Of a DNA stretch of 64,000 bases, positions 9,987 through 19,007 are shown in pieces. The notes under the pieces were generated by a model that worked only from the letters and a program-made list of their open reading frames with translations, did not search any database and was not told the DNA's origin. Origin of the DNA: Sporosarcina sp. Marseille-Q4943 (lineage in GTDB: Bacteria; Bacillota; Bacilli; Bacillales_A; Planococcaceae); NCBI RefSeq assembly GCF_943736995.1, contig NZ_OX031157.1, positions 1,771,001 to 1,835,000 of the forward strand, in the 5' to 3' direction. A program made the translations under genes and the position numbers. Every line of letters begins with the position of its first letter. Within the stretch, counting starts at the first letter, position 1.

Positions 9987-10173
9987 AACCATTCCCCTTT
10001 CCGGCCTCATTGTTCATTAGCTTAACAAGTTTTTCCACTTCCTATAACGTGCTCCAGCCGGATTTCGGCTCGGACTTTGGATGTAGATAGTAAAGGCAAG
10101 CAATATACTTCATCGGAAACTGCTAACGAAATTTGGAATGTGAATCATTGAATAGTTCATTTCAAAAAAAGTA
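9987..10173. other. Spacer between RND gene and mnt promoter
   Basis: The rightmost part must hold the leftward promoter of the RND gene. A small AGCCG-GATTT-CGGCT hairpin lies near 10054-10068. Nothing coding is visible. Confidence 0.35.
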
Positions 10174-10202
10174 TTGACAAACATAGCTTATTGAATTATT
10201 TT
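10174..10202 (+). promoter_or_regulatory. Sigma-A promoter of mntABCD
   Basis: TTGACA (10174-10179) and TATTTT (10197-10202) are separated by exactly 17 bases. The predicted start, near 10209, falls at the edge of the MntR-like palindrome. Confidence 0.75.
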
Positions 10203-10210
10203 TAACAAAG

Positions 10211-10238
10211 AAATAAGTTTCCCTAAGGAAACTTATTT
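10211..10238 (+). promoter_or_regulatory. MntR-like operator overlapping the mnt transcription start
   Basis: A perfect 12-base inverted repeat, AAATAAGTTTCC and GGAAACTTATTT, around a CTAA centre. Its core TTTCCCTAAGGAAACTT closely resembles the DtxR-family MntR boxes described in B. subtilis (TTTGCCTTAAGGAAAC type). Its position over the start site of a manganese importer fits Mn(II)-dependent repression. The match is from memory of the consensus, and mntR itself is not in the window. Confidence 0.75.
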
Positions 10239-10307
10239 AGTAAACAGAGAGAGGATTAACGAATTAGAACTCTTGTATTTTGCAGGTTGACATGAATGAG
10301 GAGGATT

Positions 10308-10330
10308 AGAACTTTTGGGTTCTGTTTTTT
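10308..10330 (+). terminator. Terminator-like hairpin inside the mnt leader
   Basis: A short AGAAC-TTTTGG-GTTCT stem followed by seven T residues lies about 100 bases into the predicted mnt transcript and 175 bases before mntA. It is weak (5 base pairs) and may attenuate transcription. No yybP-ykoY manganese riboswitch core is visible beside it. Confidence 0.5.
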
Positions 10331-10505
10331 TCGTTACGGTATTAAAAAGTAAACTGTTGCCTTATTTGCAAAATATGGATGGCAACACGTTGGACCTTTG
10401 TGAATACTATTTTCTATGAGTGATATTTTGAATCGGCCAGTCGTTTTACATTTTTTTAAACAAAATGTTGTACGAGGGAAACATTAAAAAAGGGAGGAAA
10501 ACGAA

Positions 10506-11450
10506 TTGAAAAAAATGAGGATAGGCATTGTTCTAGTTGGGCTATTATCATCCCTTCTAGTATTGGGCGCGTGTTCTGATGAAAAGAAAGGCGACGGCGG
10601 TACAGATGGGAAAATCCATGTCGTTACAACAATCGCACAAATAGCTGAACCGATATCCATCATCGGCGGCGACCATGTTGCAGTGGAAAGCTTAATGGGA
10701 CCAGGTGTTGACCCCCATTTATACAAAGCAACGCAAGGAGATATAAAGAAATTGGAGGGCAGTGATATTGTCTTCTATAGCGGTCTCAATCTGGAAGGGA
10801 ATTTGACGGAAGCATTTAATAACATTGGCAGAAAAAAACCTGTGCATGGCATTGCCGAATCCATTCCAACTGACAAGCTATTCGAAGATGCGACTGGAGC
10901 AATTGACCCACACGTTTGGTTTGATATTGAATTATGGAAAATTGCTCTCGAAGCCGCAACAGAAGAGTTAACGAAATACGCACCAGAACATGCTGATGAG
11001 TTTGAGTCGAACAAAGAGTCCTATTTTAAACAACTTGATGCACTTCTTATGGAATCAAAAGATAAGCTCATCCAAATTCCTGAAGATAAGCGTGTATTGG
11101 TTACGGCTCATGACGCATTCGGATATTTCGGGCGCGCTTACAATATTGAAGTGGTCGGCTTGCAAGGGTTGAGTACGGATGATGAAATTGGGATCACGGA
11201 TATCGATGATACGATTACTATACTGATGCAATATCAAATTCCCGCTGTCTTTGTGGAAAGTAGCATTAACCAGAACTCGATCAAAGCTGTGATCGAAGGG
11301 GCCGAAAAAAGAGGGCTTGATGTGAAGTTGGGTGGAGAGCTGTATTCCGATGCAATGGGAGACGCCGGTTCGGAAGAGGGAACGTACATCGGAATGTATA
11401 AACATAACGTAAATACAATTTACAAAGCACTTTCAAGGGAGGGGAACTGA
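10506..11450 (+). CDS. mntA: Manganese ABC transporter substrate-binding lipoprotein MntA
   Basis: A 314-residue cluster 9 (ZnuA/TroA-like) metal-binding lipoprotein. The signal peptide ends in the lipobox LGAC (Cys about 23). The expected four metal ligands are visible: His in VDPHLYK (about 78), His in DPHVWFD (about 143), Glu in FVESSIN (about 252) and Asp in LYSDAMG. The absence of a long His-rich loop favours manganese over zinc, as does the MntR-like box upstream. The TTG start has GGGAGG 8 bases upstream. Its stop codon directly abuts the mntB ATG, so the operon is mntA-mntB-mntC-mntD as in B. subtilis. Confidence 0.9.
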   Translation: MKKMRIGIVLVGLLSSLLVLGACSDEKKGDGGTDGKIHVVTTIAQIAEPISIIGGDHVAVESLMGPGVDPHLYKATQGDIKKLEGSDIVFYSGLNLEGNLTEAFNNIGRKKPVHGIAESIPTDKLFEDATGAIDPHVWFDIELWKIALEAATEELTKYAPEHADEFESNKESYFKQLDALLMESKDKLIQIPEDKRVLVTAHDAFGYFGRAYNIEVVGLQGLSTDDEIGITDIDDTITILMQYQIPAVFVESSINQNSIKAVIEGAEKRGLDVKLGGELYSDAMGDAGSEEGTYIGMYKHNVNTIYKALSREGN

Positions 11451-12182
11451 ATGTCTGTACTTACCGTTGAAAATCTTTCCGCATCTTACCGGAAAAACAA
11501 AGTACTATATGACGTGGATTTTAATGTCCAACCTGGTTCCTTAACTGGCATCGTCGGACCAAATGGCGCGGGGAAATCCACTTTGCTAAAAGTGATGCTG
11601 AATCTGCACCCTGCATTGTCTGGAAACGTGTCATTTTTCGGCTCCACTCTCACGAAGACAAAATCAAAAATTGGCTACGTTCCCCAAAGAGGCTCCGTCG
11701 ATTGGGATTTTCCGACAAACGCCTTGGATGTCGTTCTAATGGGGCTGTACGGTAAAATCGGGTGGTTCAAATGGCCAGCCAAGCATGACAAAGAGCTCGC
11801 GATGGAATCGCTCGCTCAAATGGGTATGGCGGATTATGCCGACCGGCAGATCAGCCAATTATCAGGAGGCCAGCAACAGCGGGTATTTTTGGCGCGAGCG
11901 CTTGTCCAAAATGCCGATCTCTATTTCATGGATGAGCCGCTAGTCGGCGTAGATGCAGCAACGGAAACAGCCATCATGACAACATTGAAACGGTTAAAGT
12001 CCGCTGGCAAAACGGTCATGGTCGTCCATCATGATTTATTGACGGTTGAGGATTATTTCGACCATGTGATGCTATTGAATAAAACCATTATTGAATACGG
12101 AAAAACGGAGGAAATCTTTACGAAGGAGAATGTACAAAAAACATATGGCGGGTCATTACGATGGATGAAGGAGGCCCAATGA
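11451..12182 (+). CDS. mntB: Manganese ABC transporter ATP-binding protein MntB
   Basis: A 243-residue ABC ATPase: Walker A GPNGAGKS (about 36-43), Q-loop in YVPQRGSVDWDFP, signature LSGGQQQR, Walker B LYFMDEP and switch His in VVHHD. The YVPQR-S-DWDFP motif is typical of the metal-uptake (ZnuC/MntB) subfamily. It energizes import together with MntC and MntD at the cytoplasmic face. Translation is probably coupled to mntA (stop and start adjacent) and to mntC (1-base gap). Confidence 0.92.
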   Translation: MSVLTVENLSASYRKNKVLYDVDFNVQPGSLTGIVGPNGAGKSTLLKVMLNLHPALSGNVSFFGSTLTKTKSKIGYVPQRGSVDWDFPTNALDVVLMGLYGKIGWFKWPAKHDKELAMESLAQMGMADYADRQISQLSGGQQQRVFLARALVQNADLYFMDEPLVGVDAATETAIMTTLKRLKSAGKTVMVVHHDLLTVEDYFDHVMLLNKTIIEYGKTEEIFTKENVQKTYGGSLRWMKEAQ

Positions 12183-12183
12183 G

Positions 12184-13110
12184 ATGTTCGATGTTCTTTT
12201 ATCTCCGAATGCGCAATGGGTCCTCTTAAGCACTTTGATACTAGGAACGGCATCCGGTATGATTGGCTGCCTTGCCTATTGGAAGCGGCAAAGCCTGATG
12301 AGTGATGCATTGTCACACGCTGCATTGCCAGGTGTCGTAATCGCCTTCTCTATTTTGGGTTACAAGAATCTACCGTTCATGATTGTAGGCGCGGCAATCA
12401 GTTCTTTCATCGGTGCGTGGCTCATCCACTGGATCCGCTCGTCCAGCCGCGTGAAGGAAGATGCAGCGATGGGTATCATCCTGTCCGTTTTCTTCGGCTT
12501 AGGTGTCATGCTGCTGACAGTTGTCAGCCGGAAAGGCGGTGGCAACCAAGCTGGGCTGGATAATTTCATTTTTGGTCAAGCGGCTTCCATGGTTCGAACT
12601 GACGTCTATACAATGTTAATTGTCGCTTTGATCATCATCATGGTCATCATTGTCGCTTTCAAGGAATGGAAGCTGTTCCTGTTCGATGCGAATTTTGCAA
12701 AGGGCCTCGGTCTTTCAAACCGGCTCATGAATGGTGTCTATCTGTCCATGCTCGTTCTTGTCATCGTCATCGGCATCCAAGCGGTAGGTGTCATTTTGAT
12801 GGCGGCATTGCTAATCATCCCGGTAGTCAGCGCACATTACTGGACGCATTCATTCAAGCAGATGATGATTCTTTCAGCTATTTTCGGAGGCGGATCGGGC
12901 ATGCTCGGAACGCTAATAAGCACAATGGGAAAAGGATGGCCGACCGGTCCGTTTATCGTCATCGCATCTGCTGCTATTTTCACGGTTTCGCTTGTTTTTG
13001 GAGCGCAACGAGGGATGTTGATCCGTGCAATCCAACAAAGGTTACAACGTAGACACCACGAAATCGGAAGTCATTCCATCCCAAGCCAAACTGTGAAGGA
13101 GGGGAAATAA
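12184..13110 (+). CDS. mntC: Manganese ABC transporter permease MntC
   Basis: A 308-residue ABC-3 family permease with about eight TM helices; the SDALSHAALPGV segment near residues 39-50 is characteristic of the family. Two different permease genes in tandem (this and mntD) indicate a heterodimeric channel, as in MntCD of B. subtilis. The C-terminal 35 residues are hydrophilic and basic. Confidence 0.9.
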   Translation: MFDVLLSPNAQWVLLSTLILGTASGMIGCLAYWKRQSLMSDALSHAALPGVVIAFSILGYKNLPFMIVGAAISSFIGAWLIHWIRSSSRVKEDAAMGIILSVFFGLGVMLLTVVSRKGGGNQAGLDNFIFGQAASMVRTDVYTMLIVALIIIMVIIVAFKEWKLFLFDANFAKGLGLSNRLMNGVYLSMLVLVIVIGIQAVGVILMAALLIIPVVSAHYWTHSFKQMMILSAIFGGGSGMLGTLISTMGKGWPTGPFIVIASAAIFTVSLVFGAQRGMLIRAIQQRLQRRHHEIGSHSIPSQTVKEGK

Positions 13111-13111
13111 A

Positions 13112-13987
13112 TTGAGTTATGAAGGTTGGATTTTACTAACCGCCTCATTAGTCGGACTTTCCTGTGGACTTATAGGCGTCTTCCTCATTCTCAGAAAGAT
13201 GGCGATGATGGCCGATGCGATCAGTCATACCGTCCTGCTAGGCATCGTCACAGCGTATTTGATCACCCGTGAATTGAGCGGCATGCATATGCTGATCGGC
13301 GCTATCATCGCGGGGTTACTAACAGCTGTTTTGGTGCAATTGCTCCATTCATTCGGCGTGCAGCAAGACGCTTCCATCGGGGTTGTGTTCACGACGCTGT
13401 TTGCCATTGGCGTTATCTTGATTGCTACGAAAACTGGAAACGTCCATTTAGATGTGCAACATGCATTAATGGGAGAAATCACATTCGTTCCTTGGAATAC
13501 GATGGATGTCCCGTTGGTCGGCGAAATGCCACAAGCTACATTCATCTTGCTCATTGTTTTTGCGATCGTGCTCATCATGATACTTGCTTTCTATAAAGAA
13601 TGGAAAATTACGACGTTCGATGCTGCTCTAGCTGCAAGCCTCGGCATTCCAGTCATGCTCATGCATTATGTATTCATGACACTTGTGTCAATAACGACCG
13701 TCGCTTCATTTGACGCAGTCGGCGCCATCATGGTTGTGGCGATGCTCATCACGCCAGCCGCAGCAGCGTACCTCTGGACCGATCGATTGTCCGTCATGTT
13801 GTGCCTAAGTGCCCTATTCGGTGCCATGTCTGCGATAGGTGGTTACTATATTGCCGTCTGGATCGATACATCCATTTCAGGATCCATGGCATTTGCAACC
13901 GGTATCTTATTTTTAATCAGCTTCATCGGATCACCAAATCACGGATTCCTTGCCCGATATATTCGTCCGGTGACAATTCAAGAATGA
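13112..13987 (+). CDS. mntD: Manganese ABC transporter permease MntD
   Basis: A 291-residue ABC-3 permease and paralogue of MntC; the ADAISHTVLLGI segment near residues 35-46 corresponds to SDALSHAALPGV in MntC. The start is a TTG with GGAGGGG upstream and a 1-base gap to mntC, so it is last in a tightly coupled operon. A strong terminator follows 15 bases after the stop. Confidence 0.9.
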   Translation: MSYEGWILLTASLVGLSCGLIGVFLILRKMAMMADAISHTVLLGIVTAYLITRELSGMHMLIGAIIAGLLTAVLVQLLHSFGVQQDASIGVVFTTLFAIGVILIATKTGNVHLDVQHALMGEITFVPWNTMDVPLVGEMPQATFILLIVFAIVLIMILAFYKEWKITTFDAALAASLGIPVMLMHYVFMTLVSITTVASFDAVGAIMVVAMLITPAAAAYLWTDRLSVMLCLSALFGAMSAIGGYYIAVWIDTSISGSMAFATGILFLISFIGSPNHGFLARYIRPVTIQE

Positions 13988-14002
13988 ACCAAACGATTTA
14001 TG

Positions 14003-14041
14003 GGCTATCGAGAAAGTAGTATCTTTCTGCGATAGCCTTTT
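14003..14041 (+). terminator. Terminator of the mntABCD operon
   Basis: GGCTATCG (14003-14010) pairs with CGATAGCC (14030-14037). An inner AGAAAG/CTTTCT stem extends the hairpin, and TTTT follows. Confidence 0.9.
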
Positions 14042-14130
14042 CATTCTTCTTTCATCTCTCAAACAACTAAGGTAGATAATATATAGAAGTGGTATACTTT
14101 TGATTAATCAGAATAATTCGGGGTGAGGGA

Positions 14131-14991
14131 ATGAATGTTAAAGAATCATCCAATTTTATATTGCATGCAAAAAGCAACGAATTCTACTGGGAAGGCGATG
14201 GCCAGCTTTCCATAAAGACATTCTCGAATGGCAAAGCCCTATACAAGACGGATAGGGGGTTCTTTGCTGTAGAGGAAAATCGATACCTTCTTCTGAATGA
14301 AGGACCATATACAATCGGGATTGAAGAGAAGCAGGATGTGGAATCGTTTTGCATGTTTTTCGGTGATGGATTTGCCGAAGAAGTCTTTCGGACAATGGAC
14401 ACCTCGACGAATGACCTTCTGACCGATCCATATAAAAAGGCGGAACCCCTCTACTTTTTCGAAAGAACGTATGAGATGAGCCCATCCTTAGCTGGTCAAA
14501 TCAATACGTTGAAAAGACATCACAAACAATTGGATGCTAATTGGCATGAGGAGCAATTCCATCGAATTATACAAATATTGATCTCGGAGCAGTTAACGAC
14601 TGTACGGGAAGTTGAGTCGATTCAGGCTTTGCGTAAATCCACACGTGTAGAATTATACCAACGGGTAACAACGGCACATGAGTATATCCGCGCATTTTTT
14701 ACGGAGCCACTACAATTAGCGGATATAGCAAAAGTATCCTATTTATCGCCAAATCATTTATTGCGTACCTATGCGCAAGTGTTTGGATTGACGCCGCACC
14801 AGCATATTTCGGCGTTGCGGATTGAAAAAGCGAAAAAACTGTTGGCAAACTTTGACCTCAATATGACCGACATCGCATTTGAAATCGGTTTTTTAAATTC
14901 TGTTTCATTCAGTAAAATGTTCAAGCAGCACATGGGAATGTCACCGCTCCATTATCGTAAAAAAGTGATTTTGGATAAGAAATACGATTAA
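14131..14991 (+). CDS. AraC-family transcriptional regulator
   Basis: 286 residues. The C-terminal 95 residues hold the double HTH: EPLQLADIAKVSYLSPNHLLRTYAQVFG and NMTDIAFEIGFLNSVSFSKMFKQHMGMSPLHYR are the two reading heads. The N-terminal 170 residues are a probable cupin-like effector domain without an obvious ligand signature. The VOC-fold gene begins 47 bases downstream on the same strand, with no terminator between them. It is therefore a possible partner or target. Confidence 0.85.
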   Translation: MNVKESSNFILHAKSNEFYWEGDGQLSIKTFSNGKALYKTDRGFFAVEENRYLLLNEGPYTIGIEEKQDVESFCMFFGDGFAEEVFRTMDTSTNDLLTDPYKKAEPLYFFERTYEMSPSLAGQINTLKRHHKQLDANWHEEQFHRIIQILISEQLTTVREVESIQALRKSTRVELYQRVTTAHEYIRAFFTEPLQLADIAKVSYLSPNHLLRTYAQVFGLTPHQHISALRIEKAKKLLANFDLNMTDIAFEIGFLNSVSFSKMFKQHMGMSPLHYRKKVILDKKYD

Positions 14992-15038
14992 CAGATATGT
15001 ATGATGAAAGAAATACACAATAAAGGGAGAGAAATTAT

Positions 15039-15413
15039 ATGACGACAATTACAAAAATCGGGCAAATTGCAATACCTGCAAAAGATATTGAGCGCGCAAC
15101 TGCATTTTACAAGGAACATTTGGGTTTGCAGCTTTTATTTACAACAGATACGATGGCATTTTTCGATTGCGACGGTGTGCGCCTCTTCATAAGCCTTCCT
15201 GAAACAGAGGAATTCGCCCATCCAAGCTCCGTCCTTTATTTTAACGTGGAAAATATTCAACAGGCCTATGAGGAATATAAAGAAAAAGGGATTGTTTTCA
15301 TCGATGAACCGCATATAGTGGCAAAAATGGGGCAAACGGAAACGTGGATGGCGTTCTTTAAGGATACGGAAGATAATACACATGCTTTGATGAGTGAAAT
15401 TGTGGTGGGATAA
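15039..15413 (+). CDS. VOC (glyoxalase/bleomycin-resistance fold) protein
   Basis: 124 residues forming two beta-alpha-beta-beta-beta units: IGQIAIPAKDIERATAFYKEHLGL at the N-terminus and a second half after residue 62 (VLYFNVENIQQAYEEYKEKG). Members of the superfamily are metal-dependent lyases, dioxygenases or drug-binding proteins; the substrate here cannot be told. GGGAGAG precedes the ATG. It is probably transcribed with the upstream AraC gene and ends at a bidirectional terminator. Confidence 0.8.
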   Translation: MTTITKIGQIAIPAKDIERATAFYKEHLGLQLLFTTDTMAFFDCDGVRLFISLPETEEFAHPSSVLYFNVENIQQAYEEYKEKGIVFIDEPHIVAKMGQTETWMAFFKDTEDNTHALMSEIVVG

Positions 15414-15417
15414 AAAT

Positions 15418-15452
15418 AGCTTTGGATTCCGTTAAGGCATCGAAAGCTTTTT
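15418..15452. terminator. Bidirectional terminator between VOC and MFS genes
   Basis: AGCTTTGGAT/ATCGAAAGCT (15418-15427 and 15439-15448, one mismatch) is followed by T runs on both strands, between convergent genes. Confidence 0.85.
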
Positions 15453-15455
15453 CAT

Positions 15456-16646
15456 TTATGCATTATTCAATAATCCCTCGTTTCTCTTACGGAACAAGTA
15501 AACAAACGCGACGAGGGATAGCAGAATGACAATCGTCAATACTTCATACATGCCCCGATAGCCGAGGTTTGGAACGACAACGCCTAAAAAGTAAGGACCA
15601 AAACCGAGTCCGGAGTCCAAGAAGATATAGAACGTAGAGGTTGCGATTCCGAGCCGCTCAACGGAAATCCCTTTCAGGGCGATCGCTTGGGCGCATGATT
15701 GAAAATTTCCGTAGCCAAGCCCAAAGATGGCACCTGCCGCAAGCAGCATGATACTGCTATTCGCCTGGCTCAATACAATCATACCGAGGGCAAAGAGAAC
15801 GAGCGAAGGGACGACGACAAACTTCGCGCCTTTTACGTCCAATAGCTTCCCTGAGAATGGACGGGACAGCAATACGACGACGGCATAGACGAGGAAAAAG
15901 AAGCTCGCAGTTTGAACGAGGTTGATCTCCTTCGCGTAAAACGAGATGAATGACAGCACTCCCGAATAGGCAAGCGCCACGAATAACGTAATGATGGAGA
16001 TCGGCAATGCTTTCACTTCAATGAAATTGGGTAATCCAATCCGTTTCTTCACCACGTCCTGCTCGTTCAAAATAGTTGCCTTCACCGTTTCATTGACGAA
16101 GAAGAACATGATTAGCGTCACAACACTTAATGCTAGGCAGAGGACGAACAGCATATGAAATGGATAGTGCTGGCTTATGAAGATGCCGAAAAACGGTCCA
16201 ATTGCTGTTGCCATCACGGTGCTCATGCTGAAATATCCGATCCCTTCCCCTCTCCTCGATGCCGGGATCGCTTGTGCAATCATCGTGCCGGTCGCGGTGG
16301 ATGCGATGCCCAACCCGATTCCATGAAATAGCCGGTTTGCGAGAAGCAATGGCATATTCGCTGATCCGAAATAAAAGGCGGTCGCAATCGTGGACACGAG
16401 AAGACCGATGAACAGCATCTTCTTGCCACCGACTTTTCCAATCAAGCTTCCTGAAAAAATCCGTGCAATGAGCGTTCCGATGATGAATATTCCCGAAACA
16501 AGTCCGGCCATGCTCGGCGAAGCCCCATATTGCTCAACCGCGAACGGCGCAATGGTGACTAACAATAAATACATCGCAAGCATGAGGATGAAATTGATAA
16601 TTGATATCGTAATGAAGTCCTTTGTCCATAGCTTTTGTTCTTGCAT
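15456..16646 (-). CDS. Major facilitator superfamily transporter
   Basis: 396 residues with 12 predicted TM helices. Motif A-like SGSLIGKVGGKKMLFIG lies in the loop after TM2 and RLFHGIGLGIASTATGTMIA in TM4-5 matches DHA1-type drug exporters. It follows the MarR gene by 12 bases and is surely co-transcribed, which suggests export of a toxic compound sensed by the MarR protein. Substrate unknown. Confidence 0.87.
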   Translation of the reverse strand: MQEQKLWTKDFITISIINFILMLAMYLLLVTIAPFAVEQYGASPSMAGLVSGIFIIGTLIARIFSGSLIGKVGGKKMLFIGLLVSTIATAFYFGSANMPLLLANRLFHGIGLGIASTATGTMIAQAIPASRRGEGIGYFSMSTVMATAIGPFFGIFISQHYPFHMLFVLCLALSVVTLIMFFFVNETVKATILNEQDVVKKRIGLPNFIEVKALPISIITLFVALAYSGVLSFISFYAKEINLVQTASFFFLVYAVVVLLSRPFSGKLLDVKGAKFVVVPSLVLFALGMIVLSQANSSIMLLAAGAIFGLGYGNFQSCAQAIALKGISVERLGIATSTFYIFLDSGLGFGPYFLGVVVPNLGYRGMYEVLTIVILLSLVAFVYLFRKRNEGLLNNA

Positions 16647-16658
16647 ATTTTCACTCTT

Positions 16659-17081
16659 TCATGATGTTAGATTTTGGTGGGCGCGCGCCAATACGCTTAT
16701 GGCCATTTCCACTTCTTTTTTCGGTGAACCTTGTAGAAGGTCTTCGTAAAAGGATGCAAGTTGCTCCATGACGTCGCGACAAACAGCTTCCCCTGAACTT
16801 GTGAGCCGAATCCATTTTTCCCTCTTATCTTGTCCCGGCGTCGATTCCACATACTCCATTTCACCGAGACGCTGGAGAATCTTTGTGATACTCGGCTTCT
16901 CCACTTGTTGCCGTTGCGCAATTTCCGCAGGCGTCATCGCGCCTTCCTGCATAAGCAGCTTCATGATCTGCCATTGAGAACTAAACAGCCCGTATTGGGA
17001 GAGCTTTGCATTGATTTGATTAAGCAACGGACGATACAGTTTGTAATAATGCCCGAAAAAGTCTTGTTGTAACGATTCGAT
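16659..17081 (-). CDS. MarR-family transcriptional regulator
   Basis: A winged-helix repressor with the recognition segment TPAEIAQRQQVEKPSITKILQRLGEMEYVES and the wing DKREKWIRLTSSG. The nearest standard start, a TTG at 17027, gives 122 residues and cuts into helix 1. The open frame continues upstream as ESLQQDFFGHYYKLYRPLL, which looks like the missing dimerization helix. Only an ATC (17081-17079) lies at the right distance, 8 bases from AAGGGGG. I therefore propose an ATC start and 140 residues, the family norm. It sits upstream of the MFS gene in one operon and probably represses it through the palindrome at 17108-17126. Confidence 0.82.
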   Translation of the reverse strand: MESLQQDFFGHYYKLYRPLLNQINAKLSQYGLFSSQWQIMKLLMQEGAMTPAEIAQRQQVEKPSITKILQRLGEMEYVESTPGQDKREKWIRLTSSGEAVCRDVMEQLASFYEDLLQGSPKKEVEMAISVLARAHQNLTS

Positions 17082-17107
17082 GGGTTTCGCCCCCTTGCAA
17101 ATAAAAT

Positions 17108-17126
17108 TAGTTAGGTTAATTAACTA
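17108..17126 (-). promoter_or_regulatory. Probable MarR operator
   Basis: TAGTTA (17108-17113) and TAACTA (17121-17126) form an inverted repeat around a central perfect palindrome GTTAATTAAC (17115-17124). It lies between the marR ribosome site and an AT-rich -10 region, a usual place for MarR autoregulation. Confidence 0.65.
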
Positions 17127-17285
17127 TATTATTATGACATATAAATGGGAATTTGTAAAGTACCGGGGTAAGTTCCGTAGAGACTAAAGTCCTGAAATGA
17201 CAATAACTCCCGGGAAATGATCGATAACTCTTTTAGAGGTGCTTGGCAGGCATAGAAAATCGTCAATGAGAAGCCGTATGCAAAT

Positions 17286-17321
17286 AAAATACTCCTTCTG
17301 CTCTATTAGACATGAAGGAGT
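17286..17321 (-). terminator. Terminator after ABC exporter operon
   Basis: ACTCCTTC/GAAGGAGT (17291-17298 and 17314-17321), with ATTTTATTT following on the minus strand, 45 bases past the permease stop. Confidence 0.7.
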
Positions 17322-17366
17322 ACTCTTTATTTCATCGAAACACGAATAAAAGCAAGGTAACCCAAT

Positions 17367-19007
17367 TCATTCCCAAACCGGCACGTTCCCCTTCATCGGA
17401 AACACCTTGCGCCAGCCGATGAATATCGCAATGAGCAGCAATGCGATATTTACGTAGACTCCACCCGTTATCGCATTTGCAATCAAATGGCCTATGACAA
17501 AAATTCCTGCTGAGAAAGTGAGCAAAAACATTTTAGCCGAGCCTTCCGCTTGTGCAAACTCGAAGGATTGGGCGAACGGAAAGGCGCCTGAATTAAGCCA
17601 TTTATACGTAAGCAACGTATGAAGGATAGCCCCTAATAACACAGCGAAGAGATCGGGCACAATGCGCCACGAAAAAATCGCGATGAACGCAATCGACAGC
17701 AATACGAAGATCGGCAAATACAACTTCACCAAAAATGCCTTCAGCGTCCCACTGTATGCCGCGGCGGGCTGCTGGATCGGCGCTGCCTTGAAAAGCCAAC
17801 TCCCTTTATGATTTATAGAAAACTGCATCGTATGAATGATGCTCGGGATCATCATATTACCGAAATAGATAAGCAGAAACATTTTTCCTGTGGAGATATC
17901 CGCCATCGTCCTCATTTGCAGATCCGTAAAAATGAAAATGAAAGGAAATACGAGTGAAAAGCCAAGTGCAGGATAGACTTTAAGCTTGAATTCTCGTTCC
18001 TGTTGCATCATCAAGGCTCCAAAACGGAAGAACGCCTTCTCATCACTGCTCCTGCAACAAAGCTTTGCCCATAAATCCACCCACCAACTGGACTTCTTCC
18101 TTTTGTTTTTAGACTCGCTCATCAACTTATCCATATTGCGTTCAAACGAAGGCATGAGCCGAACGTAAACATACATGGATACGATCGGGACGAGCAAGGC
18201 GAGTGTGGACAACAGGATCAGTACATTTGAAAAGTCTTGATTCAACAATATCTCGAATGCGGAGCCGAACCAAATCGGCGGCAATAACACGTGCCACCAA
18301 CTGAAGGTGTACGTCAAATTGATATCGACAAAATCGAAGGCGCGGATGACAATCTGATAACCGACAATGACTCCGACGGACAGCAGGATTTGGACATAAT
18401 TAATAATGTCCTTCAGTTTCTCGCCATCAAAGAACCGCAGGACAGCAAAATACACGAGTGACGTGACAACAACGATAAAAAGCATCTTGAGCATCAGTGC
18501 GACAAGAAAAACCAATGTGAACATAATTCCTTTAGCAAACAGCCCGACGACGAGCGGTATCGCAATGAAGGCTCCTGCTATGAAAAATATATAGATCAAT
18601 ATGTGGATGGTTTTCGCAGTGCCAAGCGTCTTACTGTTCACCGGTTTCGTCTGCAAAATCGTCTTATCCCTCACATCCAATAAGACCGAAGAGAAATCGG
18701 ACACCATCGTCGTCGTCAAAATGAACATGATAATTCCGAAGACGATGCTCATTTGAAAGATGTAATGGCCATCCCCGAAGAGAAGGAACGGGATAACCAT
18801 GAGCCCATACAATCCATAGATCCATAATGACTTGAGGAACTGATTCCCTTCCTTTTTCTTCTGCGCATTGAAAATGGTAGGCGTTCGTCTGCCATCCATC
18901 GTCAATTTCATGCGCAAAATGCTTTCCATTGCGTCGTAATCGATTCCTGCTTTCATAAAAAGCCGCTTGAATTTAGAGAGAAGCGCCAGTGTCCTGAATT
19001 CATGCAT
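17367..19007 (-). CDS. ABC transporter membrane protein (exporter type)
   Basis: 546 residues with about 12 hydrophobic segments, no signal peptide and no ATPase domain. A cytosolic loop with a KNKRKKSSWWVDLWAKLCCRSSDE stretch splits it into two halves. Its start overlaps the 3' end of the ATPase gene by 8 bases, so the two products form one transporter. The ATPase is of the multidrug/NatA type, so export is more likely than import. This pair resembles uncharacterized two-gene ABC systems of Bacillales; I cannot name the substrate. Confidence 0.75.
   Translation of the reverse strand: MHEFRTLALLSKFKRLFMKAGIDYDAMESILRMKLTMDGRRTPTIFNAQKKKEGNQFLKSLWIYGLYGLMVIPFLLFGDGHYIFQMSIVFGIIMFILTTTMVSDFSSVLLDVRDKTILQTKPVNSKTLGTAKTIHILIYIFFIAGAFIAIPLVVGLFAKGIMFTLVFLVALMLKMLFIVVVTSLVYFAVLRFFDGEKLKDIINYVQILLSVGVIVGYQIVIRAFDFVDINLTYTFSWWHVLLPPIWFGSAFEILLNQDFSNVLILLSTLALLVPIVSMYVYVRLMPSFERNMDKLMSESKNKRKKSSWWVDLWAKLCCRSSDEKAFFRFGALMMQQEREFKLKVYPALGFSLVFPFIFIFTDLQMRTMADISTGKMFLLIYFGNMMIPSIIHTMQFSINHKGSWLFKAAPIQQPAAAYSGTLKAFLVKLYLPIFVLLSIAFIAIFSWRIVPDLFAVLLGAILHTLLTYKWLNSGAFPFAQSFEFAQAEGSAKMFLLTFSAGIFVIGHLIANAITGGVYVNIALLLIAIFIGWRKVFPMKGNVPVWE

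Noticed and set aside
10240-10340. yybP-ykoY manganese riboswitch before mntA
   Set aside because: The conserved loops of that class are missing; only a weak terminator-like hairpin is visible.
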